64,000 bases of DNA, taken from NCBI RefSeq assembly GCF_017745215.1, contig NZ_JAGHZV010000009.1, forward strand, positions 1-64,000, in the 5' to 3' direction. Positions 26,580 to 36,004 of the stretch are shown in pieces (the stretch's first letter is position 1; each line of letters opens with the position of its first letter). A program made the translations under genes and the position numbers. A model generated the notes under the pieces. It worked only from the letters and a program-made list of their open reading frames with translations, did not search any database and was not told the DNA's origin. The stretch comes from Sphingomonas sp. (GTDB taxonomy: Bacteria > Pseudomonadota > Alphaproteobacteria > Sphingomonadales > Sphingomonadaceae).

Positions 26580-28081
26580 CCCCCCTTCCCCTCCTCCCCG
26601 GCCGCGCCACCCTCGCCGACTGGCGCGCGATCTACCGCGGCGCGACCGCGGTGCTCGATCCCGGCTGCGCCGAGGCAGTCGCCGCCAGCGCTGCCGCGGT
26701 GGAGGCGATCCTCGCGCGGCACGAACCGGTCTATGGGATCAACACCGGCTTCGGGAAACTCGCGAGCGTCAAGATCGGCGACGCCGACCTCGAGACGCTT
26801 CAGCGCAACATCGTGCTGAGCCATGCCGCGGGCGTCGGCGAGCCGGTGCCGGTGCCGGTGGTGCGGCTGATGGTCGGGCTCAAGCTCGCGAGCCTCGCGC
26901 AGGGGGCCTCGGGCGTGCGCCCCGCGACGATCGCGATGCTGCAGGACATGCTGGCGCGCGACGTGATTCCGGTGATCCCGTCGCAGGGCTCGGTCGGCGC
27001 TTCGGGCGACCTCGCGCCGCTTGCGCACATGGCCGCGGCGATGATCGGCGTCGGCGAGGTGATCGTCGGCGGCGAGCGGCGACCCGCGGCGAATCTGCTC
27101 GAGCCGCTGACGCTCGGGCCCAAGGAAGGCCTGGCGCTGCTCAACGGCACCCAGTTCAGCACCGCGCACGCGCTCGCCGGGCTGTTCGAGGCCGAGGCGC
27201 TGTTCCGCGCTGCGCTCGTCACCGGCGCGTTGTCGACCGAGGCGGCCAAGGGCTCGGACACGCCCTTCGACCATCGCATTCACGTGCTGCGCGGCCACAA
27301 GAGCCAGATCGACGTCGCCGATGCGCTGCGCGAGCTGATGGCCGGCTCGGCGATCCGCGCCTCGCACCGCGACAATGACGAGCGCGTGCAGGACCCCTAT
27401 TGCCTGCGCTGCCAGCCCCAGGTGATGGGCGCCTGCCTCGACCTGCTGCGCCAGGCGGGCGCGACGCTGGAGACCGAGGCGAACGGCGTCACCGACAATC
27501 CGCTGATCTTCGCAGAGACGGGCGAGGCGTTGTCGGGCGGCAACTTCCACGCCGAGCCCGTCGCCTTCGCCGCCGACATGATCGCGCTGGCGCTCTGCGA
27601 GATCGGCAGCCTCGCCGAGCGGCGCGTGGCGATGCTGGTCGATCCCGCACTCTCGGGCCTGCCGGCGTTCCTCACGCCGCGGCCGGGGCTCAATTCGGGC
27701 TTCATGATCCCGCAGGTGACCGCCGCCGCGCTCGTCTCCGAGAACAAGCAGCGCGCCTATCCGGCGAGCGTCGATTCGATCCCCACCTCGGCGAACCAGG
27801 AGGATCACGTCTCGATGGCGGCGCATGGCGCCCGGCGGCTGCTGGCGATGGCGGACAATCTCGCCGCCGTCCTCGGCATCGAATATCTCGCCGCCGCGCA
27901 GGGCTGCGACTTCCACGCGCCGCTCGCCTCGAGCGAAGCGCTGGAACGCGCGCGGGTAACGTTGCGCGCGCAGGTGCCGCACCTCGACGAGGATCGCCAT
28001 TTCGCGCCCGACATGGCGCTGGCGACCGGTCTGGTGCGCGGGCTCGGTGATGGATTCGAGCTGCCGGGGGTTTCGGGTTGA
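26576..28081 (+). CDS. hutH: Histidine ammonia-lyase HutH
   Basis: A 501-aa lyase that removes ammonia from L-histidine to give urocanate, the entry step. The self-made MIO cofactor triad is A142-S143-G144 ([14 protein letters not shown]), the same numbers as in the Pseudomonas enzyme. Other conserved blocks are [32 protein letters not shown] and [13 protein letters not shown] 26576 overlaps the hutI stop (ATGA), with GGAGG just upstream. Confidence 0.97.
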   Translation: MTPLPLLPGRATLADWRAIYRGATAVLDPGCAEAVAASAAAVEAILARHEPVYGINTGFGKLASVKIGDADLETLQRNIVLSHAAGVGEPVPVPVVRLMVGLKLASLAQGASGVRPATIAMLQDMLARDVIPVIPSQGSVGASGDLAPLAHMAAAMIGVGEVIVGGERRPAANLLEPLTLGPKEGLALLNGTQFSTAHALAGLFEAEALFRAALVTGALSTEAAKGSDTPFDHRIHVLRGHKSQIDVADALRELMAGSAIRASHRDNDERVQDPYCLRCQPQVMGACLDLLRQAGATLETEANGVTDNPLIFAETGEALSGGNFHAEPVAFAADMIALALCEIGSLAERRVAMLVDPALSGLPAFLTPRPGLNSGFMIPQVTAAALVSENKQRAYPASVDSIPTSANQEDHVSMAAHGARRLLAMADNLAAVLGIEYLAAAQGCDFHAPLASSEALERARVTLRAQVPHLDEDRHFAPDMALATGLVRGLGDGFELPGVSG

Positions 28082-28096
28082 ACGCTCCCCTCCACC

Positions 28097-28176
28097 GTCA
28101 TCCCGGCGAAAGCCGCGACCCAGGGCCACGAGCGATTTCGCCTGCTGCCCTGGGTCCCGGCTTTCGCCGGGATGAC
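28097..28176. repeat. 80-bp inverted-repeat element, copy 4
   Basis: Starts 16 bases after the hutH stop and ends 30 bases before hutG. One base differs in the left arm (AGCCGCGACCC). Centre CCACGAGCGATTTCGCCTGC... It lies inside the hut operon. Confidence 0.92.
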
Positions 28177-28205
28177 GGAAACGAGGGTGCGGGGGAGAAA
28201 GAGAC

Positions 28206-29000
28206 ATGATCCGCATCGAGCGCGGCGATGCGCCGCTGATCGTGAGCATTCCGCACGCGGGAACCGACATCCCCCCGCAGATCGCGCAGCAGCTGATCTC
28301 CGCCGAGCGCGGGCGGTTCGATGCCGACTATCACGTCGAGCGGCTCTATGCCTTCGCCGGCGCGCTGGGCGCGACGATCGTGCGCACCGAGACCTCGCGC
28401 ACCGTGATCGACGTCAACCGCGATCCCAGCGGCAAGTCGCTCTATCCCGGCCAGGCGACCACCGGTCTCTGCCCGGTCGAGACCTTCGACGGGGAGCCGC
28501 TGTACCGCGCCGGCGCCGAGCCCGACGCCGCCGAGATCGGCTTCCGCCGCGCGACCTGGTTCGATCCGTATCACGCGACGCTCGCAGAAGAGATCGCCCG
28601 GTTGCGCGCGCGCCACCCCCGCGTGGTGCTCTACGACGCGCATTCGATCCGTAGCCGCGTGCCGCGGATGTTCGAGGGCGAGTTGCCGATGTTCAACATC
28701 GGCACCAACGGCGGGCAGAGCTGCGCGCCCGAACTCGCCGACGCGGTTGCGCGGATATGCCGGGCGAGCGGCGCCAGCCATGTCGTCGACGGGCGGTTCA
28801 AGGGCGGCTGGATCACCCGCCATTACGGCTGCCCGGGCGACGGCGTCCACGCGATCCAGATGGAGCTGGCGATGCGCGGCTATTGCGACGAGGGCCTGAC
28901 CGTCGACTGGCCGCCGCACTGGGACGAGGCCCGCGCCGAACCCTGCCGCGAAGTGCTGCGCCACATCCTCGCCGCCGCGGTCGACTTTGCCGAGCGCTGA
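28206..29000 (+). CDS. hutG: N-formylglutamate deformylase HutG
   Basis: A 264-aa N-formylglutamate amidohydrolase (PF05013) that yields glutamate and formate, the last step of the pathway. The motifs VSIPHAGTDIP, VNRDPSGKSLYPGQ, VVLYDAHSIRS and GRFKGGWITRHYG are characteristic of HutG. ATG 28206 has GGGGGAG about 10 bases upstream. It is flanked on both sides by 80-bp repeat elements but keeps the operon's direction. Confidence 0.95.
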   Translation: MIRIERGDAPLIVSIPHAGTDIPPQIAQQLISAERGRFDADYHVERLYAFAGALGATIVRTETSRTVIDVNRDPSGKSLYPGQATTGLCPVETFDGEPLYRAGAEPDAAEIGFRRATWFDPYHATLAEEIARLRARHPRVVLYDAHSIRSRVPRMFEGELPMFNIGTNGGQSCAPELADAVARICRASGASHVVDGRFKGGWITRHYGCPGDGVHAIQMELAMRGYCDEGLTVDWPPHWDEARAEPCREVLRHILAAAVDFAER

Positions 29001-29031
29001 GGTGGCCAGACACCGCCGCTCCCCCCCAACC

Positions 29032-29111
29032 GTCATCCCGGCGAAAGCCGGGACCCAGGGTCACGAGCGACATCGCCTGCTGCCCTGGGTCCCGGCTTTC
29101 GCCGGGATGAC
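29032..29111. repeat. 80-bp inverted-repeat element, copy 5
   Basis: Perfect 29-base arms. Its 22-base centre (TCACGAGCGACATCGCCTGC...) is the exact reverse complement of the centre of copy 8 (57124-57203), which shows the element has two orientations. It lies between hutG and hutU. Confidence 0.94.
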
Positions 29112-29129
29112 GCAATTCGGAAGCTTCAG

Positions 29130-30785
29130 ATGACCCGCATCGACAACAGCCGCCGCATCGCCGCGCCGCACGGCACCGAGCTTTCGGCGAAGAGCTGGCT
29201 CACCGAAGCGCCGCTGCGCATGCTGATGAACAACCTCGATCCGCAAGTGGCCGAGGCGCCCGAGAGCCTGGTGGTCTACGGCGGCATCGGCCGCGCCGCG
29301 CGCGACTGGGAAAGCTACGACCGGATCGTCGAGGCGCTGCGGCGGCTCGAGGGCGACCAGACGCTGCTGGTCCAGTCGGGCAAGCCCGTGGGCGTCTTCC
29401 GCACCCATGCCGATGCCCCGCGCGTGCTGCTCGCCAATTCGAACCTCGTGCCGAAGTGGGCGACCTGGGAGCATTTCCACGAGCTCGATCGCAAGGGGCT
29501 GATGATGTACGGCCAGATGACGGCCGGCAGCTGGATCTACATCGGCAGCCAGGGGATCGTGCAGGGGACCTACGAGACCTTCGTCGAGATGGGCCGCCAG
29601 CATTACGGCGGCGACCTTTCGGGCAAGTGGATCCTCACCGCCGGCCTCGGCGGGATGGGCGGCGCGCAGCCGCTCGCGGCGGTGATGGCGGGCGCCTCGT
29701 GCCTCGCGGTCGAATGCCAGCCGAGCCGGATCGAGATGCGGCTGAAGACCGGCTATCTCGACCGCCGGGCAGCGACCATCGACGAAGCGCTGGCGATCAT
29801 CCAGGGCTCGGACACGCCGGTCTCGGTGGGGCTGCTCGGCAATGCGGCGGAGGTGTTCCCCGAGCTGGTGCGCCGCGGCGTGCGTCCCGATGCGGTGACC
29901 GACCAGACCTCGGCGCACGACCCGGTGAACGGCTATCTCCCGCTCGGCTGGACGCTCGACGAGTGGTTCTCGAAACGCGAGACCGCGCCGCACGAAGTCG
30001 AGGCCGCCGCGCGCAAGTCGATGGCGGTGCAGGTCGAGGCGATGCTCGCCTTCCACGCGCGGGGCGTGCCGACGGTCGATTACGGCAACAACATCCGCCA
30101 GATGGCCAAGGACGAAGGCGTCGAGAACGCCTTCGCCTTTCCCGGCTTCGTGCCGGCGTACATCCGGCCCCTGTTCTGCCGCGGCGTCGGGCCGTTCCGC
30201 TGGGCGGCGCTCTCGGGCAATCCCGAGGACATCTGGAAGACCGACGCCAGGGTGAAGGCGCTCACCCCCGGCAATGTCCACCTCCACCGCTGGCTCGACA
30301 TGGCGCGCGAGCGGATTCACTTCCAGGGGCTGCCCGCGCGGATCTGCTGGGTCGGGCTCGGCGACCGCCACCGGCTGGGGCTGGCGTTCAACGAGATGGT
30401 CGCGAACGGCGAACTCGAGGCGCCGGTGGTGATCGGGCGCGACCACCTCGACAGCGGCTCGGTCGCGAGCCCCAACCGCGAGACCGAAGCGATGCGCGAC
30501 GGATCGGACGCAGTGTCGGACTGGCCGCTGCTCAACGCACTGCTCAACACCGCGAGCGGCGCGACCTGGGTGTCGCTCCATCATGGCGGCGGCGTCGGCA
30601 TGGGCTATTCGCAGCACGCCGGGATGGTGATCGTGGCCGACGGCACTCCCGAAGCGGCGGCGCGGCTCGAGCGCGTGCTGTGGAACGACCCCGCAACGGG
30701 CGTGATGCGCCATGCCGACGCGGGCTACCCGCAAGCGCTGGATTGCGCGCGCGAGCAGGGGCTTGATCTACCGGGGATTCTCTAG
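29130..30785 (+). CDS. hutU: Urocanate hydratase HutU
   Basis: A 551-aa NAD-dependent hydratase that converts urocanate to imidazolonepropionate, step two. The N-terminal [15 protein letters not shown], the NAD-binding [10 protein letters not shown], the [11 protein letters not shown] and the [11 protein letters not shown] block with the conserved cysteine are all present, as is the late [17 protein letters not shown]. The length is standard. Gene order I-H-G-U with F and C divergent gives a complete pathway. ATG 29130 starts 18 bases after a repeat element and lacks a strong ribosome-binding site. Confidence 0.97.
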   Translation: MTRIDNSRRIAAPHGTELSAKSWLTEAPLRMLMNNLDPQVAEAPESLVVYGGIGRAARDWESYDRIVEALRRLEGDQTLLVQSGKPVGVFRTHADAPRVLLANSNLVPKWATWEHFHELDRKGLMMYGQMTAGSWIYIGSQGIVQGTYETFVEMGRQHYGGDLSGKWILTAGLGGMGGAQPLAAVMAGASCLAVECQPSRIEMRLKTGYLDRRAATIDEALAIIQGSDTPVSVGLLGNAAEVFPELVRRGVRPDAVTDQTSAHDPVNGYLPLGWTLDEWFSKRETAPHEVEAAARKSMAVQVEAMLAFHARGVPTVDYGNNIRQMAKDEGVENAFAFPGFVPAYIRPLFCRGVGPFRWAALSGNPEDIWKTDARVKALTPGNVHLHRWLDMARERIHFQGLPARICWVGLGDRHRLGLAFNEMVANGELEAPVVIGRDHLDSGSVASPNRETEAMRDGSDAVSDWPLLNALLNTASGATWVSLHHGGGVGMGYSQHAGMVIVADGTPEAAARLERVLWNDPATGVMRHADAGYPQALDCAREQGLDLPGIL

Positions 30786-30796
30786 CCCCAAAAACC

Positions 30797-30875
30797 GTTA
30801 TCGCGGCGGAAGCCGGGACCCAGGGCCAGCAGGACACCGCTCGTGAGCCAGGGCCCCGGCTTCCGTCAGGATGAC
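30797..30875. repeat. 80-bp inverted-repeat element, copy 6 (diverged)
   Basis: 79 bases, same plan, but several changes in both arms (GTTATCGCGGCGGAAGCC on the left; CTTCCGTCAGGATGAC on the right). Centre orientation is as in copy 8. It lies after hutU, before the AraC-gene palindrome. It is probably an older copy. Confidence 0.85.
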
Positions 30876-30895
30876 GACCGAAAAGAGAAAGGCTT

Positions 30896-30924
30896 GATTG
30901 ATATTGCGTTTAGCAATATCAATC
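30896..30924. promoter_or_regulatory. Perfect 12-bp inverted repeat directly before the AraC gene
   Basis: GATTGATATTGC, the five bases GTTTA, then the exact complement GCAATATCAATC. It ends four bases before the ATG of the AraC-type gene, so it covers the place where a ribosome-binding site would be. The inner part recurs at 36005-36023. Confidence 0.7.
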
Positions 30925-30928
30925 CCGA

Positions 30929-31771
30929 ATGACCCTGCACGATCCACCCCGACCGTTGCAGGCCCTCGCCCCGGGCCATCGCCTCCGCTGGCCCGGGGGC
31001 GAGGCGCAGCTGGGCCGGGCCGAGATGCTCGCCGCGCACCCCCCCGCCGCCAACCGCGCCTTCGTCGCCGCCTTCGCGATGCGCGACGCGCGGCTCAAGT
31101 GGAGCGCGGCGCCGGCGAACCGGCGGCTGGTCGGGGCGGGGCTCGAATCGCCACCGCTGCTGCCGCTGCCGGCCTCGGCCGAAGTGCTCCTCGTCTCGCT
31201 CGACCTCGCCTTCCTGCTCGATGCCGCGGGGCGCAGCTGGCACCCCAACCTCGCCTTTCGCCGCCTCGCCGACGGGGGCGACGACGTCGCCTGGCTGATC
31301 GGTGCGGCGCTGCGCGAGGAATGCCGCGAGGGCGGGCTGCACGGGCCCGACTATGCCGCGCGGCTGGGCGGCGCGCTGGCGGTGCGGCTGGCCGAGCGGC
31401 ACGTGAGGCTCGACACGGTGCAACCCCTGCGCGGCGGGCTCGCGGGGCACCGGCTGCGCGCGTGCATCGACCATATCGAGCGCAACTTGCACCGCGACAT
31501 CGCGCTGGCCGAGCTCGCCGAGCTGGCGGGGCTGAGCACGACGCATTTCGCGCGCGCCTTCCGCCGCTCGCTCGGCGAGCCGCCATACCGCTATTTCCGC
31601 CGCAAGCGGATCGAGCGCGCGATGGCGCTGCTCGCCGAGACCGACCAGGAGATCGCCGGGATCGCGCGCGACTGCGGCTATGCGGCACAGTCGCACTTCA
31701 CCTCGGCGTTCAAGCTGCAGACGATGACCACGCCGGCGGCGTACCGACGGAGCCGGCGGGAGGCGGTTTAG
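30929..31771 (+). CDS. AraC-family transcriptional regulator
   Basis: A 280-aa protein. The C-terminal 100 residues form the double helix-turn-helix of AraC regulators: DIALAELAELAGLSTTHFARAFRRSLG and QEIAGIARDCGYAAQSHFTSAFK. The N-terminal 170 residues are not a recognisable cupin and may bind an unknown ligand. ATG 30929 has no Shine-Dalgarno sequence because a perfect inverted repeat ends four bases before it. Translation may be leaderless or controlled by that structure. Related palindromes precede three other units in the next 5 kb. Confidence 0.85.
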   Translation: MTLHDPPRPLQALAPGHRLRWPGGEAQLGRAEMLAAHPPAANRAFVAAFAMRDARLKWSAAPANRRLVGAGLESPPLLPLPASAEVLLVSLDLAFLLDAAGRSWHPNLAFRRLADGGDDVAWLIGAALREECREGGLHGPDYAARLGGALAVRLAERHVRLDTVQPLRGGLAGHRLRACIDHIERNLHRDIALAELAELAGLSTTHFARAFRRSLGEPPYRYFRRKRIERAMALLAETDQEIAGIARDCGYAAQSHFTSAFKLQTMTTPAAYRRSRREAV

Positions 31772-31799
31772 GCGGAGCTCGCCCTTCTCCCCTTTAGCC

Positions 31800-31821
31800 C
31801 TCTCCCGCGAAAGCGGGAGAG
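31800..31821. terminator. Hairpin between convergent AraC and rhodanese-like genes
   Basis: CTCTCCCGC pairs perfectly with GCGGGAGAG around a GAAA tetraloop. No T-run follows on either side, so termination strength is uncertain. Confidence 0.55.
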
Positions 31822-31851
31822 CGCCAAGAACGGCGATGGTCGAGGCCGAAC

Positions 31852-32358
31852 TCAAAGCGCCGCGATGCGCCCTTCGCTTCGTGCCGGCATCCCCAGCGGG
31901 AAGCCCTGCGCGACCCAGGCTGCGATGCCGCCGGTCAGCAGCTTCACCGGAAAGCCCAGCTCGGCGATCGCATGCGCGCAACGGACCGCGTCGAGCCGCG
32001 TGGCATCGGCGCCATAGACCACGACATAGGGTGCCGCCGGCAGCGCCATCAGCGCGCAACGCGTGACTTGCTCGGCGGTCAGGTGCACCGAGCCGGGGAT
32101 ATGCCCCGCACGCCAGGCGCGGAGGATGCGCGCGTCGATCACCGGCGGGGCGGCCTCGCGCAGCTGGGCGTCGAACAGCTCGCAGGCGTCGATCTCCAGC
32201 TCGATCCGGTGCGCGAGCAGCAGCGCCGCGATCCCCGCGGGCAGCGCAGCGACGGCGGGCGACGCGCCCACGCTCCGCCGCTCGGGCCGCGGCAGCTCGG
32301 CCGGCAGCCCGGCCAGCCCGACGAACTCGGCTTCACCTCCCTGACCGACCACGTCCAT
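31852..32358 (-). CDS. Rhodanese-like domain protein lacking the active-site cysteine
   Basis: A 168-aa protein. The second half has the rhodanese pattern: PPVIDARILRAWRAGHIPGSVHL, then YVVVYGADATRLDAVRCAHAIAELGF and KLLTGGIAAWVAQGFPL. Where the catalytic cysteine of the loop (YC....R) is expected, there is glycine (YGADAT), so sulfurtransferase activity is unlikely; such domains can act as sensors or binding modules. The first half is hydrophobic-rich and not recognised. ATG 32358 has GGAGG nine bases upstream; an earlier in-frame ATG at 32382 is less well placed. Confidence 0.72.
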   Translation of the reverse strand: MDVVGQGGEAEFVGLAGLPAELPRPERRSVGASPAVAALPAGIAALLLAHRIELEIDACELFDAQLREAAPPVIDARILRAWRAGHIPGSVHLTAEQVTRCALMALPAAPYVVVYGADATRLDAVRCAHAIAELGFPVKLLTGGIAAWVAQGFPLGMPARSEGRIAAL

Positions 32359-32527
32359 GACGCTAATCCTCCACCCAACCATTTGAATTTGGCCATGGAC
32401 GGGGTTCGCGTCTCAAGTCTGAAGTGACGAGACGGGGATGCCCGGGGACGAAGCGGGACCGAAACGGACCGAACTGGCTCCGCTTGTTACGCCGGGCGCG
32501 CCAGCCGCGACAGAAAGTTGCCGAAAC

Positions 32528-33226
32528 CTAGTCCGCCGTCGCCGCGAGCCGGGTCCGCGCCGCCAGCCGCGCGGTGAGCGCGAGGCTGCGCTGGAGCTCG
32601 CCCGCGGTCTCGAGGATCTGCTCCTCGGCCCGCGTCGGCTCCGCCTCGGCGAGTTCGGCCGCTTCGCGCAATTCGCGCGCCAGCCCGCGCGGATCGAAAT
32701 GGACGCGCGCCGCTTCCAGGTCGGCGGCGAGCGCCTCGCGCTCGAGCCGCGCCGCCTCCGCCGCTTCCTCCTGCGCGTCGCGCGCGAGCAGCCGCGCCGT
32801 CACGATCCCCGCGACCAGCCAGTAGAACAGCGTGTAGTAGAAGCTGCGCCCCTGCAGCTCGTAGAGATAGGCGCTACCATAGGTCATCGGCTTCATCCCG
32901 TCGAAGCCGTAATAGGTGAACACCATCGTGATCCCCGCGATCGGCACCGACCAGATCGCCGTCGCCGCAGTGCCCACGAGCAAATGGACCAGGATATTCC
33001 ATTGCGGCCGCCCGCGGCGGAACATGGGCAGCTTGCGCGCGGCAAGGACGATCAGCGGCGTCAACAGCAGCCAGATCGTCCAGTCGATCACGGCGTCGAG
33101 GAAGACCACGCCTGCGCTCTCGAGCGTGAATTTGGGAATGATGATCCACTGTTGGACCGTGATCATCATCGCGACCGCAAGCACCGCACCCACGCCGATT
33201 CCGGCGTTCCGCAACCAATTCCGCAT
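32528..33226 (-). CDS. LytS-like membrane protein without kinase domain
   Basis: A 232-aa protein. Four hydrophobic segments (about residues 8-30, 42-62, 78-105 and 128-147) are followed by a charged, helical tail. The layout matches the membrane part of LytS/YehU-type histidine kinases. In the tail, where these have the H-box (Q-L-x-PHFLFN), this protein reads ARVHFDPRGLARELREAAEL, and it stops before any ATPase domain. It may be a decayed kinase or a dedicated sensor/anti-kinase for the intact LytS encoded divergently at 33321. It shares the intervening 95-bp region, with a palindrome-like site, with that gene. Confidence 0.6.
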   Translation of the reverse strand: MRNWLRNAGIGVGAVLAVAMMITVQQWIIIPKFTLESAGVVFLDAVIDWTIWLLLTPLIVLAARKLPMFRRGRPQWNILVHLLVGTAATAIWSVPIAGITMVFTYYGFDGMKPMTYGSAYLYELQGRSFYYTLFYWLVAGIVTARLLARDAQEEAAEAARLEREALAADLEAARVHFDPRGLARELREAAELAEAEPTRAEEQILETAGELQRSLALTARLAARTRLAATAD

Positions 33227-33252
33227 CCTTGCGCCCCGACGAAAGCGCGATC

Positions 33253-33271
33253 ATAATACGAATAGCAATGC
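33253..33271. promoter_or_regulatory. Degenerate copy of the GAATAGCAAT palindrome
   Basis: ATAATAC-GAATA-GCAATGC lies in the divergent region of the two LytS-like genes. The right half keeps GAATAGCAAT exactly as at 36012-36021; the left arm is altered. Confidence 0.4.
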
Positions 33272-33320
33272 AGACGCCACTTCTTTGTTGCCGCGCCCGG
33301 CGCTGCGGATTGGAGCGCCG

Positions 33321-34448
33321 ATGAAGGCGCTCGCCCTCCACCCGCCCGGCGCCGAGGCCGCGCCCGAGGAACCTTCGGCGATCCGGATCATGGCCGGCAC
33401 GATCGCGATCGGCTCCTTCGCGGCGGGGCTCTACATCACCAACGCGCTGCTCGCGGTCGCGCGCTACCATATCCCGCATCCGGCGATCGAGATCGTCACG
33501 CGGCTGTTCGCGATGTTCTGGCTGTGGGCACCGCTCGCACCGATCGCGTGGTGGGCGGCGCAGCGCTGGCCGCTCGCCGCAGGCCGACTGGCACCGCGGC
33601 TGGCGATCCACCTCGCGATCGGCCTCGCGCTATGGCTCGCCCATGCGCTGCTCTTCTGGGGCGCGCTCAACCTGCGCGAGGCGCTCGACATCGCGCCGGT
33701 CACGCTCGGGGTGCGCTGGCCGCCCGCGAAGATCAGCCAGCTGGTGGTGCTGGTCGACACCGACCTTGCGATCTACGGCATGATCGTCGCCGCTTCGATC
33801 ACCTGGCGCAACCACGCCCGCGCCGTCGCATCGCGCACCTGGCGCGATCGCGTCGACAGCCGCCGCTCGACCGCGCTGCTCGAAGCGCTGCGCCGCCAGC
33901 TCCGCCCGCACTTCGTGCTCAACGCGCTCAACATGGCGCTGAGCGAGCTCGCGACGCGGCCCAGGCGCGCCAAGGCCGTGCTCGGCGACCTCGCCGAGCT
34001 GCTCGAGAGCACCGAGCGGCTGGAGGGCCATCTCGTCAGCCTCGACGCCGAGCTCGACATCGTCCGCGCGCACGCCGCGATCGAGCAGGCACGGTTCAGC
34101 GACCGGCTCGAGCTGCAATGGGACATCGCCGTGCCGCGCGACAGCGTGAAGGTGCCGCCCTTCTCGATCCAGACGCTGTTCGAGAACGCCGTGCGCCACG
34201 GGCTCGAGCAGAGCCCCGGCCGGTTCACCATCGCGATCGAAGCCGATTCGACGCCGCAGGGCGTGCGCATCCGCGTGCGGGACAGCGGCGGACGGATCGA
34301 GCCGGGCGAGACGCGCGGCTCGGGGATCGCGCTCGACAATCTCCGCACGCGTCTCGCGCTGCTGTTCGGTGAAGGCGCCTCGGTGACCTTGTTCGTCCAG
34401 GGCAGCTGGACCGTGGCGCAGCTCATCGTGCCGGCGGCCCGGCCGTGA
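33321..34448 (+). CDS. LytS-family sensor histidine kinase
   Basis: A 375-aa inner-membrane kinase. Four hydrophobic segments lie in residues about 25-165, followed by the His_kinase H-box RRQLRPHFVLNALN with the phospho-accepting histidine, and a HATPase domain (IQTLFENAVRHGLEQ N-box, RVRDSGG, and SGIALDNLRTRL as G-box). ATG 33321 has GGAG five bases upstream. Its stop overlaps the start of the LytTR response regulator (GTGA), so the two form a coupled two-component system. The signal is unknown. Confidence 0.9.
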   Translation: MKALALHPPGAEAAPEEPSAIRIMAGTIAIGSFAAGLYITNALLAVARYHIPHPAIEIVTRLFAMFWLWAPLAPIAWWAAQRWPLAAGRLAPRLAIHLAIGLALWLAHALLFWGALNLREALDIAPVTLGVRWPPAKISQLVVLVDTDLAIYGMIVAASITWRNHARAVASRTWRDRVDSRRSTALLEALRRQLRPHFVLNALNMALSELATRPRRAKAVLGDLAELLESTERLEGHLVSLDAELDIVRAHAAIEQARFSDRLELQWDIAVPRDSVKVPPFSIQTLFENAVRHGLEQSPGRFTIAIEADSTPQGVRIRVRDSGGRIEPGETRGSGIALDNLRTRLALLFGEGASVTLFVQGSWTVAQLIVPAARP

Positions 34449-35152
34449 GCGCGCGCGCGATCATCGTCGACGACGAGCCGCCCGCGCGCGAGCGGCTGGC
34501 GCGGATGCTCGCCGAAGTGGGCGGGCTGACGATCGTCGGCGAAGCGGCGGACGGCGCGGCCGCGCTCGAGCTGCTCGAAGCGACGCGGCCCGACATCGCC
34601 TTCGTCGACATCAACATGCCCGGGGTGAACGGGCTCGACATGATCCGCGCCGCGCCCCCCGATTCGCGGCCCGCGGTGGTGCTGGTGACGGCGCATATCA
34701 ACTTCGCGGTCGAGGCGCTCGACCTCGACGTCGCCGACTATGTCGTGAAGCCCTATACGCTCGAGCGGCTCCGCCAGGCCTGCCGCCGCGCGCAGCTGCT
34801 CGGCCGCCCGGCGCCGCCGGAGATCAGCTGGGTCGCCGCGCGCGATGCCGGCGACCTGGTCACGCTGCTCCCCCAGGACGTGATGGCCGTGCTCGCCGAG
34901 GGCAATTACGTGCGCATCCTCACCCAGAACGCCGGCTATATGGTCCGCTCGACGCTCAAGCAGATGCAGGAGCGGCTCGCGGGGCACGGCTTCGTGCCGA
35001 TCAGCCGCTCGGCGATCGCTTCGGTGCGCTGGATCGAGCGGCTGAGCCGCGACCGGCATGGTGACGGGACGCTGACGTTGCGCACCGGCGAATCGCTCCG
35101 GGTGTCGCGCTCGTTCCGCCGCGAGGTGGAGGACGCGCTCCAGGGACATTGA
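34445..35152 (+). CDS. LytTR-family response regulator
   Basis: A 235-aa regulator. It has a receiver domain (residues 1-115) with phospho-acceptor D55 in IAFVDINMPG, acidic D9/D10/E11 and lysine in VVKPYT, then a LytTR DNA-binding domain (about 130-235, with VLAEGNYVRILT and FVPISRSAIASVRWIERL). It starts at GTG 34445 over the kinase stop. LytTR proteins bind direct repeats; no target could be picked out in the window. Confidence 0.92.
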   Translation: MSARAIIVDDEPPARERLARMLAEVGGLTIVGEAADGAAALELLEATRPDIAFVDINMPGVNGLDMIRAAPPDSRPAVVLVTAHINFAVEALDLDVADYVVKPYTLERLRQACRRAQLLGRPAPPEISWVAARDAGDLVTLLPQDVMAVLAEGNYVRILTQNAGYMVRSTLKQMQERLAGHGFVPISRSAIASVRWIERLSRDRHGDGTLTLRTGESLRVSRSFRREVEDALQGH

Positions 35153-35269
35153 TCCCACCATTCCGGACACATCCCAGCCATGTCCCCGCAAGATCACGGC
35201 GGCAATCCGGTGTGGGCTGCCAGATTTTGGTACTTCCGCGCCGCAATATGGGACATTAAACCGGTATCC

Positions 35270-35280
35270 TGCGAATTGCA
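35270..35280. promoter_or_regulatory. TGCGAATTGCA palindrome upstream of the PadR gene
   Basis: A TGC-N5-GCA palindrome 25 bases upstream of the PadR start. It differs from the core at 36010-36019 (TGCGAATAGCA form) at one base. A possible autoregulatory site. Confidence 0.45.
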
Positions 35281-35304
35281 TTATCGCGTTTGGGGAAATA
35301 GCGA

Positions 35305-35886
35305 GTGGCAATGAATTCGGCGATGCTCCGCGAGCCTGGCTCGACACCGGATGACGAACCCGCCGTCGCGCTCACCGAGCTGGAAGCGCATGTGCTGGCG
35401 CAGGTCGCCGTCAACCAGCCGATCTCGGCGTATGACGTGATGAAGGCGCTTTCGCGCTCGCCCGTCAGCTCGCTGTCGGGTTCGACCGGCGCGATCTATC
35501 CGATCGTCAAGCGGCTGCGCGAGCGCGGGTTGCTCACGGCGGCGCCGGTCAAGGGATCGCCACGGCGGACCGAGGTCCTCTCCTGTTCGCCTGCCGGCCG
35601 TGCCGCCGCCGCACGCTGGGTGGGCAGCGTCTCGGACGTCGACCTGCTCCCGCACGATCCGCTGCGCAGCAAGATCCTGTTCTTCAGCCTGCTCACCAAG
35701 CCCGAGCAGATGCGCTTCCTGCTCGAGGCGAGCCGCGCGCTCGAAGCGAAGCTGGAAGAGCTCGAGCAATATGCCAAGGCGCACGAGGGGCTGAACCTCG
35801 AGCTTGCGAGCCAGGGCGCCGCGGTCGCCACCAAGGCGCGGCGCCGCTGGCTGCAGGACGTGCTGCTCGAGATCTCGCAGAGCTAA
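35305..35886 (+). CDS. PadR-family transcriptional regulator
   Basis: A 193-aa protein with the PadR winged helix (LTELEAHVLAQVAVNQPISAYDVMKAL ... STGAIYPIVKRLRERGLL ... EVLSCSPAGRAAAARWV) and a C-terminal helical dimerisation region (about 125-193). PadR proteins are usually repressors that respond to small aromatic or hydrophobic ligands. The start is GTG 35305 or ATG 35311. It stands alone between the LytTR gene and the unknown gene at 36046. Because a TGCGAATTGCA site lies in its own promoter and related palindromes lie before neighbouring units, it is a candidate reader of that motif. Confidence 0.87.
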   Translation: MAMNSAMLREPGSTPDDEPAVALTELEAHVLAQVAVNQPISAYDVMKALSRSPVSSLSGSTGAIYPIVKRLRERGLLTAAPVKGSPRRTEVLSCSPAGRAAAARWVGSVSDVDLLPHDPLRSKILFFSLLTKPEQMRFLLEASRALEAKLEELEQYAKAHEGLNLELASQGAAVATKARRRWLQDVLLEISQS

Positions 35887-36004
35887 AAGCCCGTTTTAGG
35901 CGGTGCCGGCACCGCCAGGCCGTGAGGCGCATCTTCGCACGACGCACCAACTCGTCCCTCCAGCCGCGCGCTTCGCGCAGCGGTTTCCGCTTTCGCTGGC
36001 GCTT

